Below, in pieces: positions 32,623 through 43,149 of a DNA stretch of 44,702 nt. The position numbers and the translations under genes were made by a program. Numbering within the stretch: position 1 is the first letter of the stretch; each line of letters begins with the position of its first letter. The stretch comes from Methylobacterium sp. Leaf123 (GTDB taxonomy: Bacteria; Pseudomonadota; Alphaproteobacteria; Rhizobiales; Beijerinckiaceae): contig NZ_LMNS01000013.1 in NCBI RefSeq assembly GCF_001423405.1, positions 1 to 44,702 of the forward strand, written 5' to 3'. The notes under the pieces were generated by a model. It was not told the DNA's origin. It was given only the letters and a program-made list of their open reading frames with translations, and searched no databases.

Positions 32623-33530
32623 CGGGCGCTCCCTGCGGGTTGCGTGCCGAGTGCGCGGGCCGTGGCGGCTTCCGCGAGCCCGATCGCCTGGACGAGGAGG
32701 GCCGAGAGCACGGAGGCCGCGATCAGCGCCGCCCAGATCTGGACCGTCTGGCCGTAATAGGAGCCGGCCAGCAGCCGCGCGCCGAGCCCGGCCTGCGCCC
32801 CGGTCGGCAATTCGGCGACGATGGTGCCGACGAGGCTGGCCGCGACGGCGATCTTCAGGCTCGCGAACAGATAGGGCAGGGCGGCCGGCCAGCGCAGCCG
32901 CGTCAGGACCTGCGGGCGCGAGGCCGAGTAGGTCCGCATCAGGTCGCGCTGGAGCCGGTCGGGGGCGTTCAGACCCTTCACCATGCCGACCGTGACGGGG
33001 AAGAAGCAGAGATAGGCCGCGATCACCGCCTTCGGCAGCAGGCCCGTCACGCCGGCCGCGCCCAGCGCCACGATGATGATCGGCGCGACCGCGAGGATCG
33101 GCACGGTCTGCGAGGCGACGATCCAGGGCATCAGGCTCGCCTCGACGCTGCGCAGATGCACGATGGCAATCGCGAGCGCGATCCCGAGCAGGGCGCCGAT
33201 GGCAAAGCCGGTGAGGGTCGCCGAGAGCGTGACCCAGGCATGGGTGAGGAGGTTGCGCTTAGAGCCGAGCGGCACGCCGACGATGCTGCGCGACAATTCC
33301 GAGAAAACCTGATGCGGCGCCGGCACCACGGGCCGCTCCTGCGCCATGGTCGCGGCGGCGATGCGCGCGGCATCGGGCGTCGCGCCGGCCCGCGCCAGCG
33401 CGTCCGCAGCGCCGTTCCAGTTGCCGAGGAGCGCCGCGAGGTACCATGCGGCGAGAAGCGCCAGGACGACGCCCGTGACCGGCCGCGCCCGGCCGCGCGG
33501 AGAGACGGCGGCCTTAGGCGTCATAGGCAT
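32619..33530 (-). CDS. ABC importer permease 1 of the rut operon
   Basis: This 303-residue BPD_transp_1 permease has one N-terminal helix (about 16-35), a periplasmic loop and then the core channel domain. The EAA-like loop is YSASRPQVLTRLRWPAALPY, matching the ATPase contact loop of the partner permease. The start overlaps the end of the ATPase gene; either of two ATGs two codons apart (33530, 33524) is possible. With its partner it would form the inner-membrane channel for a pyrimidine-like substrate. Confidence 0.87.
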   Translation of the reverse strand: MPMTPKAAVSPRGRARPVTGVVLALLAAWYLAALLGNWNGAADALARAGATPDAARIAAATMAQERPVVPAPHQVFSELSRSIVGVPLGSKRNLLTHAWVTLSATLTGFAIGALLGIALAIAIVHLRSVEASLMPWIVASQTVPILAVAPIIIVALGAAGVTGLLPKAVIAAYLCFFPVTVGMVKGLNAPDRLQRDLMRTYSASRPQVLTRLRWPAALPYLFASLKIAVAASLVGTIVAELPTGAQAGLGARLLAGSYYGQTVQIWAALIAASVLSALLVQAIGLAEAATARALGTQPAGSAR

Positions 33531-34389
33531 GGCCCGCGCGCAGTCCCTCGCGCACCCGCTGGCCAAGGCGCAAGAACTCGGGCGTCTCGCGGATCTCCAG
33601 CGGGCGCTCCCGCCCGAGCGCGGTGCAATCGACGATGTCGATGATCCGTCCGGGGCGCGGCGACATCACCACGACGCGGGTCGAGAGGTAGACCGCCTCG
33701 GGGATCGAGTGGGTCACGAACAGGATCGTCTTGGCGGTCTTGCGCCAGAGCGTGAGGAGCTGCGCGTTGAGGTGGTCGCGCACGATCTCGTCGAGCGCGC
33801 CGAAGGGCTCGTCCATCAGCAGCAGCTTCGGGTCGAAGCAGAGCGCGCGGGCGATCGAGGCACGCTGCTGCATGCCGCCGGAGAGCTGCCAGGGATATTT
33901 CTTGGCGAAGCCGTCGAGCTGGACGAGGTCGAGGTAGCGCGCCACCCGCTCCCGCCGCTCCGCGCGCGGCACGCCGAAGATTTCGAGCGGCAGCCCGACA
34001 TTCCGCGCGATGGTTCGCCAGGGATAGAGGGCGGGCGCCTGGAACACGAAGCCGTAATCGCGCCGCAGCCGCGCCGCTTCGGCGCTGACGCCGTTGACGA
34101 CGAGTTCGCCGCCGGTCGGCTGTTCGAGGTCGGCGACGCAGCGCAGCAGGGTGGTCTTGCCGCAGCCGGAGGGGCCGATGAAGGAGACGAACTCGCCCGG
34201 CGCCACCGTCAGGTCGACGTCCGCGAGCGCGCGGACCGGGCCGTCGGCGGCCGCGTAGGTCAGCGACAGACCGCGCGCCGCGACGACGGGGGCGGCCGAG
34301 GACGGCGCGGCCCGCGCCGCCGGACGCTCGGTCTCGGCCGGCCCGTTCTCGGGCGGCTCTTTCAGGGCGAGGGCGCCGGCACGCGACAT
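33514..34389 (-). CDS. ABC importer ATP-binding protein of the rut operon
   Basis: This 291-residue ATPase of the nitrate/taurine/NMT1 type has Walker A GPSGCGKTTL, Q-loop QAPALYPW, signature LSGGMQQRASIARAL, Walker B LLLMDEPFGALD and the H-loop FVTHSIPEA. An extra Ala/Pro-rich stretch of about 30 residues precedes the domain. The ATG at 34389 is preferred; an in-frame ATG at 34461 would add 24 unlikely residues. The gap of about 145 bp to rutF is the largest inside the operon and could hide an internal promoter or processing site. Confidence 0.9.
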   Translation of the reverse strand: MSRAGALALKEPPENGPAETERPAARAAPSSAAPVVAARGLSLTYAAADGPVRALADVDLTVAPGEFVSFIGPSGCGKTTLLRCVADLEQPTGGELVVNGVSAEAARLRRDYGFVFQAPALYPWRTIARNVGLPLEIFGVPRAERRERVARYLDLVQLDGFAKKYPWQLSGGMQQRASIARALCFDPKLLLMDEPFGALDEIVRDHLNAQLLTLWRKTAKTILFVTHSIPEAVYLSTRVVVMSPRPGRIIDIVDCTALGRERPLEIRETPEFLRLGQRVREGLRAGHAYDA

Positions 34390-34533
34390 GGCAGGGATTC
34401 GTTCCGAGAGTCTCGTGGAAGGGCCGGACGACGGGGAACTTCGCGTCGCCGGATCGAGCATTTTCCGTGCCGCCGCGCTCTGGCTTCAGCGCATGAAGCG
34501 CAAAGCCGCCGCGCCCTGTCAGTCGGTCACGGT

Positions 34534-35133
34534 TCAGGCGCTCCGCAGGGCGCGGGGCGCCGCCTCGGCCGGGCGCGCTCCGACGGCGCGCGGGGCGCGG
34601 GCGGGCTCGGCCGCTGCGGAGATGGGAAGAAGCCGGGGCAGCGTGCGGTAGCGGTGTTCGCTGTAGAGGAGCGCGTCGGCCTCGCCCGACACGGCGACGG
34701 CCTCGACGGCGCAGTAGAGCACCTCGTGGCTGCCGACGGTGTGGCGCCCGACGATGCGGCAGGCAAAGCTGGCCAGGGCGTCGGCCAGCGTTGGCGCGCC
34801 GCCGGCCAGATTCCGCCATGTGCCGGCGGCGAAGCGGGCCTCCATCGGCGTGCGTCCTCCGAACAGGCCGGCCACCGCCTCGTGCTCCGCGCCCAGCGTG
34901 CTGACGCCCAGGCTGTCGTTGCCGCAGAAGGCGGCATAGGCCGAGGAGGCGCGGTTGACGCAGACCAGCAGCGTCGGCGGCGCGTCGCTGACGCTGCACA
35001 CGGCCGAGGCGGTGAAGCCGGCGCGCCCGGCGGGACCGTCGGTGGTGATCAGGTGGACCGCGCTCGCGAGCCGGGCCATCGCCGCACGGTAGGCACTCGC
35101 ATCGAGGGGGACGGCGCTTTCAGGCAGAGTCAT
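34534..35133 (-). CDS. rutF: Flavin reductase RutF
   Basis: This 199-residue NADH:FMN oxidoreductase supplies reduced flavin to the pyrimidine monooxygenase RutA. The flavin reductase-like domain is marked by [39 protein letters not shown] and [20 protein letters not shown]. The last 25 or so residues are a Pro/Ala-rich tail without family features. It follows rutD by 32 bp. No other free flavin reductase is present, so it is the likely RutA partner. Confidence 0.9.
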   Translation of the reverse strand: MTLPESAVPLDASAYRAAMARLASAVHLITTDGPAGRAGFTASAVCSVSDAPPTLLVCVNRASSAYAAFCGNDSLGVSTLGAEHEAVAGLFGGRTPMEARFAAGTWRNLAGGAPTLADALASFACRIVGRHTVGSHEVLYCAVEAVAVSGEADALLYSEHRYRTLPRLLPISAAAEPARAPRAVGARPAEAAPRALRSA

Positions 35134-35165
35134 GGCAGCGGCCTTTCGCGGCGGGACAGGGATTC

Positions 35166-35948
35166 TCAGGCGGGCCCGAGGAATTCGAGGAGCGTGCGGT
35201 TGAACGCCTCGGCGCGGGTGACGCTGTGCGCGTGGCCGCCATCCGGGGCGACGGCGAGCCGGGCGTCCGGGAGCCCGGCCGCGAGGCTCTCCGAGGCGGT
35301 GAAGGGCACGAGCACGTCGTCGCGCGCGGCCATCAGCAGGGTCCGGTGCGGGATGCGCGCGAGCCGTTCGGTGGCGTCGAACGCCTCCAGGGCGGCGATG
35401 CGCGCCAGCACCGTCTCGGCGCCGGGGAAATGCGCCAGCGCATGCGCTTCGTCGGCCGCGATCCGTGCGGCGTTCTCGGAGAGCCAGGGCGCCGGGTAGA
35501 GGAAGATGGATTGCGCCCGCACGAAGGCCTCGGGTCCGGCCTTCGTCAGCAGCGCCTTGCGGGCGGCAAAGCAGCGGCGCGTCGCCGGGTCCATGGCGGC
35601 CCAGCCGTTGATGACCACGATCCGGCCCACCCGCTCGGGATGGGTGAGGGCGAGATGCAGGGCGATCAGCCCGCCCAGCGCATGGCCGACGAGATCGGCC
35701 TGGGCGATGTCGAGGCGGTCGAGCACGGAGAGCGCGTCGCGGGCCATGGCCGCGATGTCGTGGCCCGGCTCCAGCGGACCGGGCGAGCGCCCGGTGCCGC
35801 GGTGGTCATAGGCGATCACGCGGAAGCGCTCGGCCAGCGCGGGGATCTGCGGCGCGAAATAGCTGGCCGAGCCCCCGAGCCCCGGCGAGAGCAAGACCGG
35901 GCGTCCGCCCTCCGGCCCGTACGCCTCGTGATGGAGGGGCGCGGCCAT
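35166..35948 (-). CDS. rutD: RutD, alpha/beta-hydrolase-fold protein of uracil catabolism
   Basis: This 260-residue alpha/beta-hydrolase-fold protein has [22 protein letters not shown] and the elbow LVGHALGG, in which Ala90 replaces the usual nucleophilic serine. The known RutD from E. coli has the same GHALG, so this is a family trait rather than damage. RutD speeds the decay of aminoacrylate or carbamate in the Rut pathway. [13 protein letters not shown] near the end carries the conserved His. It lies 4 bp after rutC, in translational coupling range. Confidence 0.91.
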   Translation of the reverse strand: MAAPLHHEAYGPEGGRPVLLSPGLGGSASYFAPQIPALAERFRVIAYDHRGTGRSPGPLEPGHDIAAMARDALSVLDRLDIAQADLVGHALGGLIALHLALTHPERVGRIVVINGWAAMDPATRRCFAARKALLTKAGPEAFVRAQSIFLYPAPWLSENAARIAADEAHALAHFPGAETVLARIAALEAFDATERLARIPHRTLLMAARDDVLVPFTASESLAAGLPDARLAVAPDGGHAHSVTRAEAFNRTLLEFLGPA

Positions 35949-35952
35949 CGCC

Positions 35953-36345
<393 letters not shown>

Positions 36346-36359
36346 GGGACGGTCTCCGG

Positions 36360-37117
36360 TCAGGCGGGGATGCGGCGGGCCTCGGCGGGGGCAAAGGGCT
36401 GGGCGAGCGCGGCCTCGAAGGCGGCGACGTCCGATACCCAGCCGAAGAAGGTCTCGATGTTGAGGAGCGCCCCCTCGTGCAGGGCGGGTGGGCCGGCCTG
36501 ATGCGTGGCGTCGGCGAGCACGATTCCGAAGTATTCGCGGTGGTAGCCGTCCCGCAGGGTCGATTCCACGCAGACATTCGTGGCGATGCCGGTGAAGACC
36601 AGCGTGCGGATGCCGCGCGCCCGCAGCATGCTGTCGAGCGGCGTGTTGTAGAATCCGCTGTAGCGCGGCTTGGGCAGGACGATGTCGCCGGGCTCAGGCG
36701 TCAGCGCATCGACCAGGGCGTAATCCCACGAGCCCTTGGATAGGAGCCGCGCGTTCATCTCGGGCCGGCGGCGCATGGTTTTGAGCGCGTTCGACTTGTG
36801 CCAGTTCGGCGAGCCGGGCCCCCCGGCCTCGACGTAGTCCGGATCCCAACCATTCTGGAACCAGACCACAAGGAGGCCCGCCGCGCGGGCCGCCGCCACG
36901 GCGCGGGCGATCCGCTCGATCACCGGCCCGGTCGCCGAGACGTCGAAGCCGGCCAGATCGAGATAGCCGCCCTTGGTCGCGTAGGCATTCTGCATGTCGA
37001 CGACGATGAGCGCGGTGGTATCGGCGTCGAAGGCGATCGGCTCGGGGCGCGCCGGCAGGGTCAGCGCGCCGTGGCGGCCGGACGGATCGCGGTAGCCCGC
37101 GGGGGCGTCGGCGGCCA

Positions 37118-37118
<1 letters not shown>
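36360..37118 (-). CDS. rutB: RutB, ureidoacrylate amidohydrolase
   Basis: This 252-residue isochorismatase-fold cysteine hydrolase has Asp41 (VVDMQNAYA), Lys150 ([13 protein letters not shown]) and Cys183 ([18 protein letters not shown]). It cleaves peroxyureidoacrylate/ureidoacrylate to aminoacrylate plus carbamate, step two of the Rut pathway. Its ATG overlaps the TGA of rutA by one base (TGATG). [16 protein letters not shown] at the N terminus and [15 protein letters not shown] at the end are RutB-typical. It is the third member of this fold in the window. Confidence 0.93.
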
Positions 37119-38230
<1,112 letters not shown>

Positions 38231-38299
38231 GACAAACCCTCGCTCGCTCATCCGGCCGGCGCCTCAACGGGCCGGCGACAGGTCTAGACGGTAGCGAAT

Positions 38300-38315
38300 C
38301 AGACCATTTGGTCAA
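38300..38315. promoter_or_regulatory. RutR operator (primary)
   Basis: CAGACCATTTGGTCAA matches the RutR consensus TTGACCA-N2-TGGTCAA at 12 of 14 defined positions, with perfect GACCA/TGGTC arms. It lies 70 bases upstream of the rutA ATG. RutR binding, released by uracil or thymine, is established for E. coli; its use here is inferred. Confidence 0.8.
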
Positions 38316-38332
38316 ACTCTCAGAGCCGATAT

Positions 38333-38348
38333 TTGACCGTTTGCACAA
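38333..38348. promoter_or_regulatory. Second, degenerate RutR-like site
   Basis: TTGACCGTTTGCACAA matches TTGACCA-N2-TGGTCAA at 11 of 14 defined positions. Its centre is 33 bases from that of the primary site, about three helical turns, so two dimers could sit on the same face of the DNA. Confidence 0.5.
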
Positions 38349-38445
38349 ACTCTCCGCGCCATGCCTGCGCGGCGTGCCGCTTCTGCTCACGGCCCGTGCG
38401 TTTTCGGCCAAGTTTTCCCGAGGTGAGCGCGGGGGAGGGGACGAA

Positions 38446-39087
38446 TCAGGCCAGCCCGAGGCTCGCCAGAATCAGTCTCTGCGTGCTCTCCACCGTCTGC
38501 TCGAAGAAGGCCTCGTCGCTGAGGTCGCGTCCGGTGATGGCCTCCACCTGCACCGCGAAGTCGGCATAATGCTGGGTGATCGCCCAGATCGCGAAGACGA
38601 GGTGCCGGGGATCGTGCGGGGCGATGCGGCCGTCCGCGATCCAGCCGCGCAAGACCGCGGCCTTGGCCTCGACCAGATCGCGCAAGGGGCCTTCGAGTTC
38701 GGCGCGGAGCAGCGGCGCGCCCTGCACGATTTCGAGGCAGAACAGCCGCGAGGCGCGGGGCGCATCCCGAGACAGGGTGATCTTCGAGCGGATGTATTGC
38801 TTGAGCGCCTCGGCCGGCTCCGATGCCGCGTCGAGCGCTTGGAGCGGGTCGAGCCAGACGTCGAGCACGCGCCGCAGCACGGCGAGGTAGAGCTCTTCCT
38901 TGGTGCGGAAGTAGTAGAGCAGGTTCGTCTTCGAGAGCCCGGCGCGCAGGGCGATCTGGTCGAGGCTGGCGCCGTGCAGGCCGACGGTCGAGAAGACCTC
39001 CAATCCGGCATCGAGCACGGCTTCCCGGCGCAGGGCGCCGTCGCGTCGCTGCCGTCGCGCAGGGGCCCCGATCCCGCTTCCGACCAC
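38446..39087 (-). CDS. rutR: RutR, TetR family regulator of pyrimidine use
   Basis: This 213-residue TetR-type regulator is close to E. coli RutR along its length: the helix-turn-helix ASLDQIALRAGLSKTNLLYYF, RTKEELYLAVLRRVLDVWL, SRDAPRASRLFCLEIVQGAPLL and FAIWAITQHYADFAVQVEAITG. RutR responds to uracil and thymine and, in E. coli, also touches purine and glutamate genes. The start is GTG with GGGAGG upstream. It is encoded just before rutA on the same strand, with a 215-base gap that contains the operators. Confidence 0.93.
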   Translation of the reverse strand: MVGSGIGAPARRQRRDGALRREAVLDAGLEVFSTVGLHGASLDQIALRAGLSKTNLLYYFRTKEELYLAVLRRVLDVWLDPLQALDAASEPAEALKQYIRSKITLSRDAPRASRLFCLEIVQGAPLLRAELEGPLRDLVEAKAAVLRGWIADGRIAPHDPRHLVFAIWAITQHYADFAVQVEAITGRDLSDEAFFEQTVESTQRLILASLGLA

Positions 39088-39203
39088 GCCCGAGCCTCCC
39101 GATCCGTCACCGTCCCCGCGCGGCCTGCCGATCCCGTATCCGATCCGGCGCGCGCGACAAACGGGTTCTGCGACCGCCGGACGGCGATCCCGGACGTCTC
39201 CCC

Positions 39204-39695
39204 TTACGAAATCGTCCAGGGCTCGTCGAAGACGTGCTCCTCCAGGTTCACCCCGGGCCCGCCCCGGTCGATCACCCAGAACGCCTGAGGTTGGTCGAGC
39301 GGCGTGAGAACGCCGTGCCAGGTGCCGATGGCGTAGCAGACGCCCTGGCCCGGCCCGGTGATGAAGGCCCGCGGCCGGCCGGGCCTGCCGCCCTCGTCGG
39401 GGCAGACCACGACGAGGAACGGCGCGGCGTCGAGCGGCACGAAGGCCTGGGCGCCGAGCGGATGACGCTCGACGAGGCTCAAGCGGAGCGGCAGCGTGTA
39501 GGGCTCTGCCTCGACGGCGCCGATCACCACCTGCCCGTCCTCGCCGGTCACCGGCACCGCCGCCAGGTCGTGGAAGCGCCGCGCCTTGCCGCGATTCATC
39601 GGCCGCGGCGCGACGGCGCGCTTGTCGATCACCGTGCCGAAGGGCGCGAAGGCCTCCGGCGTCAGCGGCTCGATGGCGATCCGCCGGTCGCTCAT
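39204..39695 (-). CDS. allA: Ureidoglycolate lyase (AllA type)
   Basis: This 163-residue enzyme splits ureidoglycolate to glyoxylate and urea, the last step of allantoin breakdown. The family motifs are IEPLTPEAFAPFGTVID, RFHDLAAVPV, ERHPLGAQAFVPL, GVCYAIGTWHGVLTPLD and FWVIDRGGPGVNLEEH. Its ATG overlaps the stop of the upstream ureidoglycine aminohydrolase gene by four bases. The urea produced would feed a urease encoded elsewhere. Length and motifs are normal. Confidence 0.93.
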   Translation of the reverse strand: MSDRRIAIEPLTPEAFAPFGTVIDKRAVAPRPMNRGKARRFHDLAAVPVTGEDGQVVIGAVEAEPYTLPLRLSLVERHPLGAQAFVPLDAAPFLVVVCPDEGGRPGRPRAFITGPGQGVCYAIGTWHGVLTPLDQPQAFWVIDRGGPGVNLEEHVFDEPWTIS

Positions 39696-40531
39696 CGGGC
39701 GGACCGGAAGGGCGCGAGCGCGGCGTGCCGGTTCACGTCCTTGTAGAGCAGGTAGCGGAAGGGGCCGGGGCCGCCCGCGTAGCAGGCCTGCGGGCAGAAG
39801 GCGCGCAGCCACAGGAAGTCGCCGGCCTCGACCTCGACCCAATCGCGGTTGAGCCGGTAGACCGCCTTGCCCTCCAGCACGAACAGGCCGTGCTCCATCA
39901 CATGCGTCTCCTCGAACGGGATGACCCCGCCCGGCTGAAGCGTGACGATGTTCACGTGCATGTCGTGGCGCACATCCTCGGGCGAGACGAAGCGGGTGGT
40001 GGCCCAGGCGCCGCCCGTGTCGGGCATCGCTGTCGGGGTGATCTCGGCTTCGTGGGTGACGAGGGCCGGCGGCGGCTCGATTCCCTCCACGCACGCGTAG
40101 GCCTTGCGGATCCAGTGGAAGCGGGCCGGCTCCGGCTCGTCATTGCCCAGGCTCCAATTCGCCCCCGGCGGCAGGTAGACGTAGCTGCCGGGGCGCAGGG
40201 CGTGCGCCTGCCCGTCAAGGACGAGGCGGAGCCGGCCGCCGACCACGAACAGCACGCCTTCGGCCTGAGGGTCCGGCTCCGGCCGCGCGCTGCCGCCGCC
40301 GGGCGCCACCTCCATCAGGTATTGCGCGAAGGTCTCGGAGAAGCCCGAGAGGGGTCGCGACAGGATCCAGGCCCGCGTCCCTTCCCAGAACGGCAGGACG
40401 CTCGTGACGATGTCGCGCATCACCCCCTTCGGGATGACGGCATAAGCCTCCGTGAACACGGCCCGGCCGGTCATCAGCGCCGTCTGAGGAGGCAGGCCGC
40501 CGCAGGGCGGATTGTAGGGGGAAGCCGTCAT
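39692..40531 (-). CDS. allE: (S)-Ureidoglycine aminohydrolase (bicupin, AllE/UGlyAH type)
   Basis: This 279-residue double-cupin enzyme removes ammonia from ureidoglycine to give ureidoglycolate. The N cupin is about residues 65-140 (FAQYLMEVAPGG, GSYVYLPPGANWSLGN). The C cupin, about 190-265, carries the metal site (HVNIVTLQPGGVIPFEETHVMEHGLFVLEG, DFLWLRAFCPQACYAGG). The product is the substrate of the overlapping allA. The gap from puuD is 36 bp, so all three probably form one transcript. No strong ribosome-binding site was seen before the ATG. Confidence 0.92.
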   Translation of the reverse strand: MTASPYNPPCGGLPPQTALMTGRAVFTEAYAVIPKGVMRDIVTSVLPFWEGTRAWILSRPLSGFSETFAQYLMEVAPGGGSARPEPDPQAEGVLFVVGGRLRLVLDGQAHALRPGSYVYLPPGANWSLGNDEPEPARFHWIRKAYACVEGIEPPPALVTHEAEITPTAMPDTGGAWATTRFVSPEDVRHDMHVNIVTLQPGGVIPFEETHVMEHGLFVLEGKAVYRLNRDWVEVEAGDFLWLRAFCPQACYAGGPGPFRYLLYKDVNRHAALAPFRSAR

Positions 40532-40567
40532 TCAAAGAGTCCGTTGTCGCGATGTCGGGCAGGGATC

Positions 40568-41803
40568 TCAGCGCGCGGTGTTTTCGAGCCAAGCCGCGAT
40601 CACGCCGCGCTCCTCGTCGGTCATCTCGGTGACGTTGTTGGGCGGCATGTTGTGCGTCAGCACGACGTGCAGGCGGATCGCCTCGGCCTGACGGCCGATG
40701 GCCTCGGCGGTATCGAGCCGGACGCCCTTGGGCGCGACGCCGATCCCGTCCCAGACCGGCTCGGCCGCGTGGCACATGGCGCAACGCCCGGCGACGAGTT
40801 CGACCACGTGGTCCGGCGGTGTCGCGGCGGCCAGGGTGGTAACCGGCGGACCTTCCGCCTGCGGCGGCAGGCCCAGCACCGAGCGGCCCCCGGCGCTTCC
40901 GACAAGGGCGAGGACGAAGGCGGCGGCCAGACCCGCCGAGGCCACGGCCCAGGCCCACCAGGGCGAGCGCGCGTGGTCCGCATGGCGGACATTGTAGAAG
41001 AAGCGGATCACCGCGCCCGAGAAGGTGACCAGCGCGACGATGAGCGGGATCGTCGCCTTCGACCCGAACAGCATCGGGTAGTGGTTCGCGATCATCATGA
41101 GCACGACCGGCAGCGTCAGGTAGTTGTTCTGAGCCGAGCGCTGCTTGGCCTGTTTGCCGAGGCTCGGGTCCGGCCGCTCCCCCTTCAGCAGCGCGGCGAT
41201 GATCTTGCGCTGGTTCGGGATGATGATGAAGAAGACGTTGCCGGCCATCCAGGTCGCCATCAGGGCGCCGGTATGGATCAAGGCGCCGCGGCCGCTGAAC
41301 ACCTGCGAGAAGCCGAAGGCGACCAACGTAATGGCAAGGAGCCCCACGGCGGCGAGCCCGGTCTCGCTCTCGCCGAGCTTTGAGCGGCAGATGCGGTCAT
41401 AGATCAGCCAGCCGAGCGCCAGCGCGCCGACGCCGAGCGCCGACGCCGCCGGAGCAGACAGGTCCATCACCGCCGGGTCGATGAGGGTGAGCCGCGACTG
41501 CGCGTAGTAGATCCAGGCCAGCAGCACGAAGCCCGAGAGCCACGTCGTGTAGGCCTGCCACTTGTGCCAGGTGAGATCGGGGGAAAGATGCTCCGGCGCG
41601 ACGAAATACTTGCGCATCTCGTAGAAGCCGCCGCCATGCACCTGCCAAGCCGCGGCGCCTTCGCCGACCGGGATGTCCGGCGTCCGCTTCAGCGACGTGT
41701 CGAGATGCATGAAGAAGAACGACGAGCCGATCCAGGCCATCGCCGCCACGATGTGGAGCCAGCGCAGCAGCAGGCTCCCCCATTCCCAGACGAAGCTCTC
41801 CAC
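40568..41803 (-). CDS. puuD: PuuD, membrane-bound urate hydroxylase with cytochrome c domain
   Basis: This 411-residue membrane enzyme oxidises urate to 5-hydroxyisourate and passes electrons to the respiratory chain instead of oxygen. About eight transmembrane helices fill residues 8-305 (WLHIVAAMAWIGSSFFFMHLD, WHGG-like and HTGALMATWMAGNVFF segments). A C-terminal cytochrome c domain has the haem motif CAMCH (341-345) and a probable Met ligand in HNMPPNN. The start is GTG with GGGAG upstream. It leads the gene pair for late allantoin steps. It also would consume the urate made by 8-oxoguanine deaminase (11607-12968). Hydroxyisourate hydrolase and OHCU decarboxylase are not in the window. 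Confidence 0.93.
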   Translation of the reverse strand: MESFVWEWGSLLLRWLHIVAAMAWIGSSFFFMHLDTSLKRTPDIPVGEGAAAWQVHGGGFYEMRKYFVAPEHLSPDLTWHKWQAYTTWLSGFVLLAWIYYAQSRLTLIDPAVMDLSAPAASALGVGALALGWLIYDRICRSKLGESETGLAAVGLLAITLVAFGFSQVFSGRGALIHTGALMATWMAGNVFFIIIPNQRKIIAALLKGERPDPSLGKQAKQRSAQNNYLTLPVVLMMIANHYPMLFGSKATIPLIVALVTFSGAVIRFFYNVRHADHARSPWWAWAVASAGLAAAFVLALVGSAGGRSVLGLPPQAEGPPVTTLAAATPPDHVVELVAGRCAMCHAAEPVWDGIGVAPKGVRLDTAEAIGRQAEAIRLHVVLTHNMPPNNVTEMTDEERGVIAAWLENTAR

Positions 41804-41878
41804 CGCTTCTCCCTTCCCTGTCCGGCGCCGATCCTACAGCTGCGGACGGGCTTGTATGCCCATCAAATTCCTTGCCAG

Positions 41879-41900
41879 TTTTCGAAATTTTCGCGAAATC
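41879..41900. promoter_or_regulatory. Palindromic region between puuD and the LysR gene
   Basis: The 137-base divergent gap contains TTTCGAAA (41880-41887) and TTTCGCGAAA (41889-41898), two perfect palindromes in an A/T-rich stretch. Together they give TTTCG-N9-CGAAA. LysR regulators often bind such sites between themselves and a divergent target, which here would be puuD. The exact T-N11-A pattern is not met, so this is a candidate only. Confidence 0.4.
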
Positions 41901-41940
41901 GAAGGCCGCGTCGGCGAGGCCGCGGGGCTCGGGAGAGGGG

Positions 41941-42864
41941 ATGCTGTCTCTGGAGAGTATCCGTACCTTCATGCGCGCGGCGGAGACCGGCAGCTTCTCG
42001 GCCGCCGGCCGGTCGCTGCGCCTGTCGCCCTCGGTGATTAGCTACCGCACCCAGACGCTGGAGGAGCATCTCGGCTGCCTGCTGCTCACCCGCACGACGC
42101 GGCGGATGAACCTGACGGAAGCCGGCCGTGTCTTCTACGACCGCTGCCTCGACATCGCCGCCTCCGTGGAGCGCGCGGAGAAGAGCGTCGAAACCCAGGG
42201 CGCCGCGCCGCGCGGGACGCTGAAGGTCACCGCCCCGCTGGCCCTCGGCCGGCGCGTCGTGGCGCCGCTGATCCCCGCCTTCCGCGCGCGCCATCCCGAG
42301 ACGGATGTCCACCTTCGGCTCTCCGATCATCTGCTCGACCTCGTGCAGGAGGCGGTCGACGTGGCGGTCCGACTCGCGCAGATGCGCGACTCGACCTTCA
42401 CCCTGCGCAAGGTCGCCGAGATCGAGCGGATTCTGTGCGCCTCACCGCGCTACCTCGCCGAACACCCCGCCCCCGAGAGCCCGGCCGAGCTCATCGATCA
42501 TTCCTGCCTGCTGCTGCGGTTTCCCGGCTCCGAGCAGTTCCGCTGGACGCTTCGCGACGGCGACGAGGTCGTGACGCTGCCGGTCTCCGGGGGCATCGAC
42601 GCGGATGACGGCGACGTGCTGACCGAATGGGCGATCCAGGGGCAGGGCATTGCCCTCAAGCCCGTCTTCGAGGTGGCGCCCTATCTCGCCGACGGCCGTC
42701 TCGTGCCGGTCCTGCCGCGGACGCCACCGCTGCCGTTGACCCTCGGCGTGGTCTACCCGTCGCGAAAAATGCTGCCCAATCGGGCCAAGACCTTCATCGA
42801 GTTGACGACCGAGGCCCTGCGCGCCCATGTCGGCACCCAGCTCGACCTGATCGGCCGGCGCTGA
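41941..42864 (+). CDS. LysR family transcriptional regulator, divergent from puuD
   Basis: This 307-residue LysR-type regulator has a helix-turn-helix in LESIRTFMRAAETGSFSAAGRSLRLSPSVISYRTQTLEEHLG and the effector domain at about 90-300 (GTLKVTAPLALGRRVVAPLIPAFRARHPE). GGGAGAGGGG directly before the ATG at 41941 sets the start; upstream in-frame codons to 41872 are rejected. Its position head to head with puuD-allE-allA suggests it controls urate/allantoin use, though the DNA-binding style is that of the broad CrgA-like group with many roles. The effector is unknown. Confidence 0.9.
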   Translation: MLSLESIRTFMRAAETGSFSAAGRSLRLSPSVISYRTQTLEEHLGCLLLTRTTRRMNLTEAGRVFYDRCLDIAASVERAEKSVETQGAAPRGTLKVTAPLALGRRVVAPLIPAFRARHPETDVHLRLSDHLLDLVQEAVDVAVRLAQMRDSTFTLRKVAEIERILCASPRYLAEHPAPESPAELIDHSCLLLRFPGSEQFRWTLRDGDEVVTLPVSGGIDADDGDVLTEWAIQGQGIALKPVFEVAPYLADGRLVPVLPRTPPLPLTLGVVYPSRKMLPNRAKTFIELTTEALRAHVGTQLDLIGRR

Positions 42865-43149
42865 CGCGGTAGGATGCCGGAGTCGGGCGGCCGTTTGCGC
42901 GCGGGTCGCCAAGCGATTTCGTCGCGCCGCGGCCGCTTCTGGTTGGGGGACGGCCACCAAAGATCCTGCGGAGCACCTTCATCGGCGTTGGCCCGCGTCG
43001 ATGTCTGCGGTCCTGTTTGTCCGGGCGCATGCGGCCACGACCGACGACCTGGGCGAGCGCAGGATCGAGGATCGGGGCCCCGTCGTTGCGGTCGCGTGCC
43101 GGAGCGGAGTCGTTGGATAAAGCGGTGTGGTGCCAGTTAGTTAGATAGC

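Noticed and set aside
33346..35499. Rightward open frame of about 700 codons across the rut importer ATPase, rutF and rutD
   Set aside because: It crosses three real genes on the opposite strand and shows only biased low-complexity residues.
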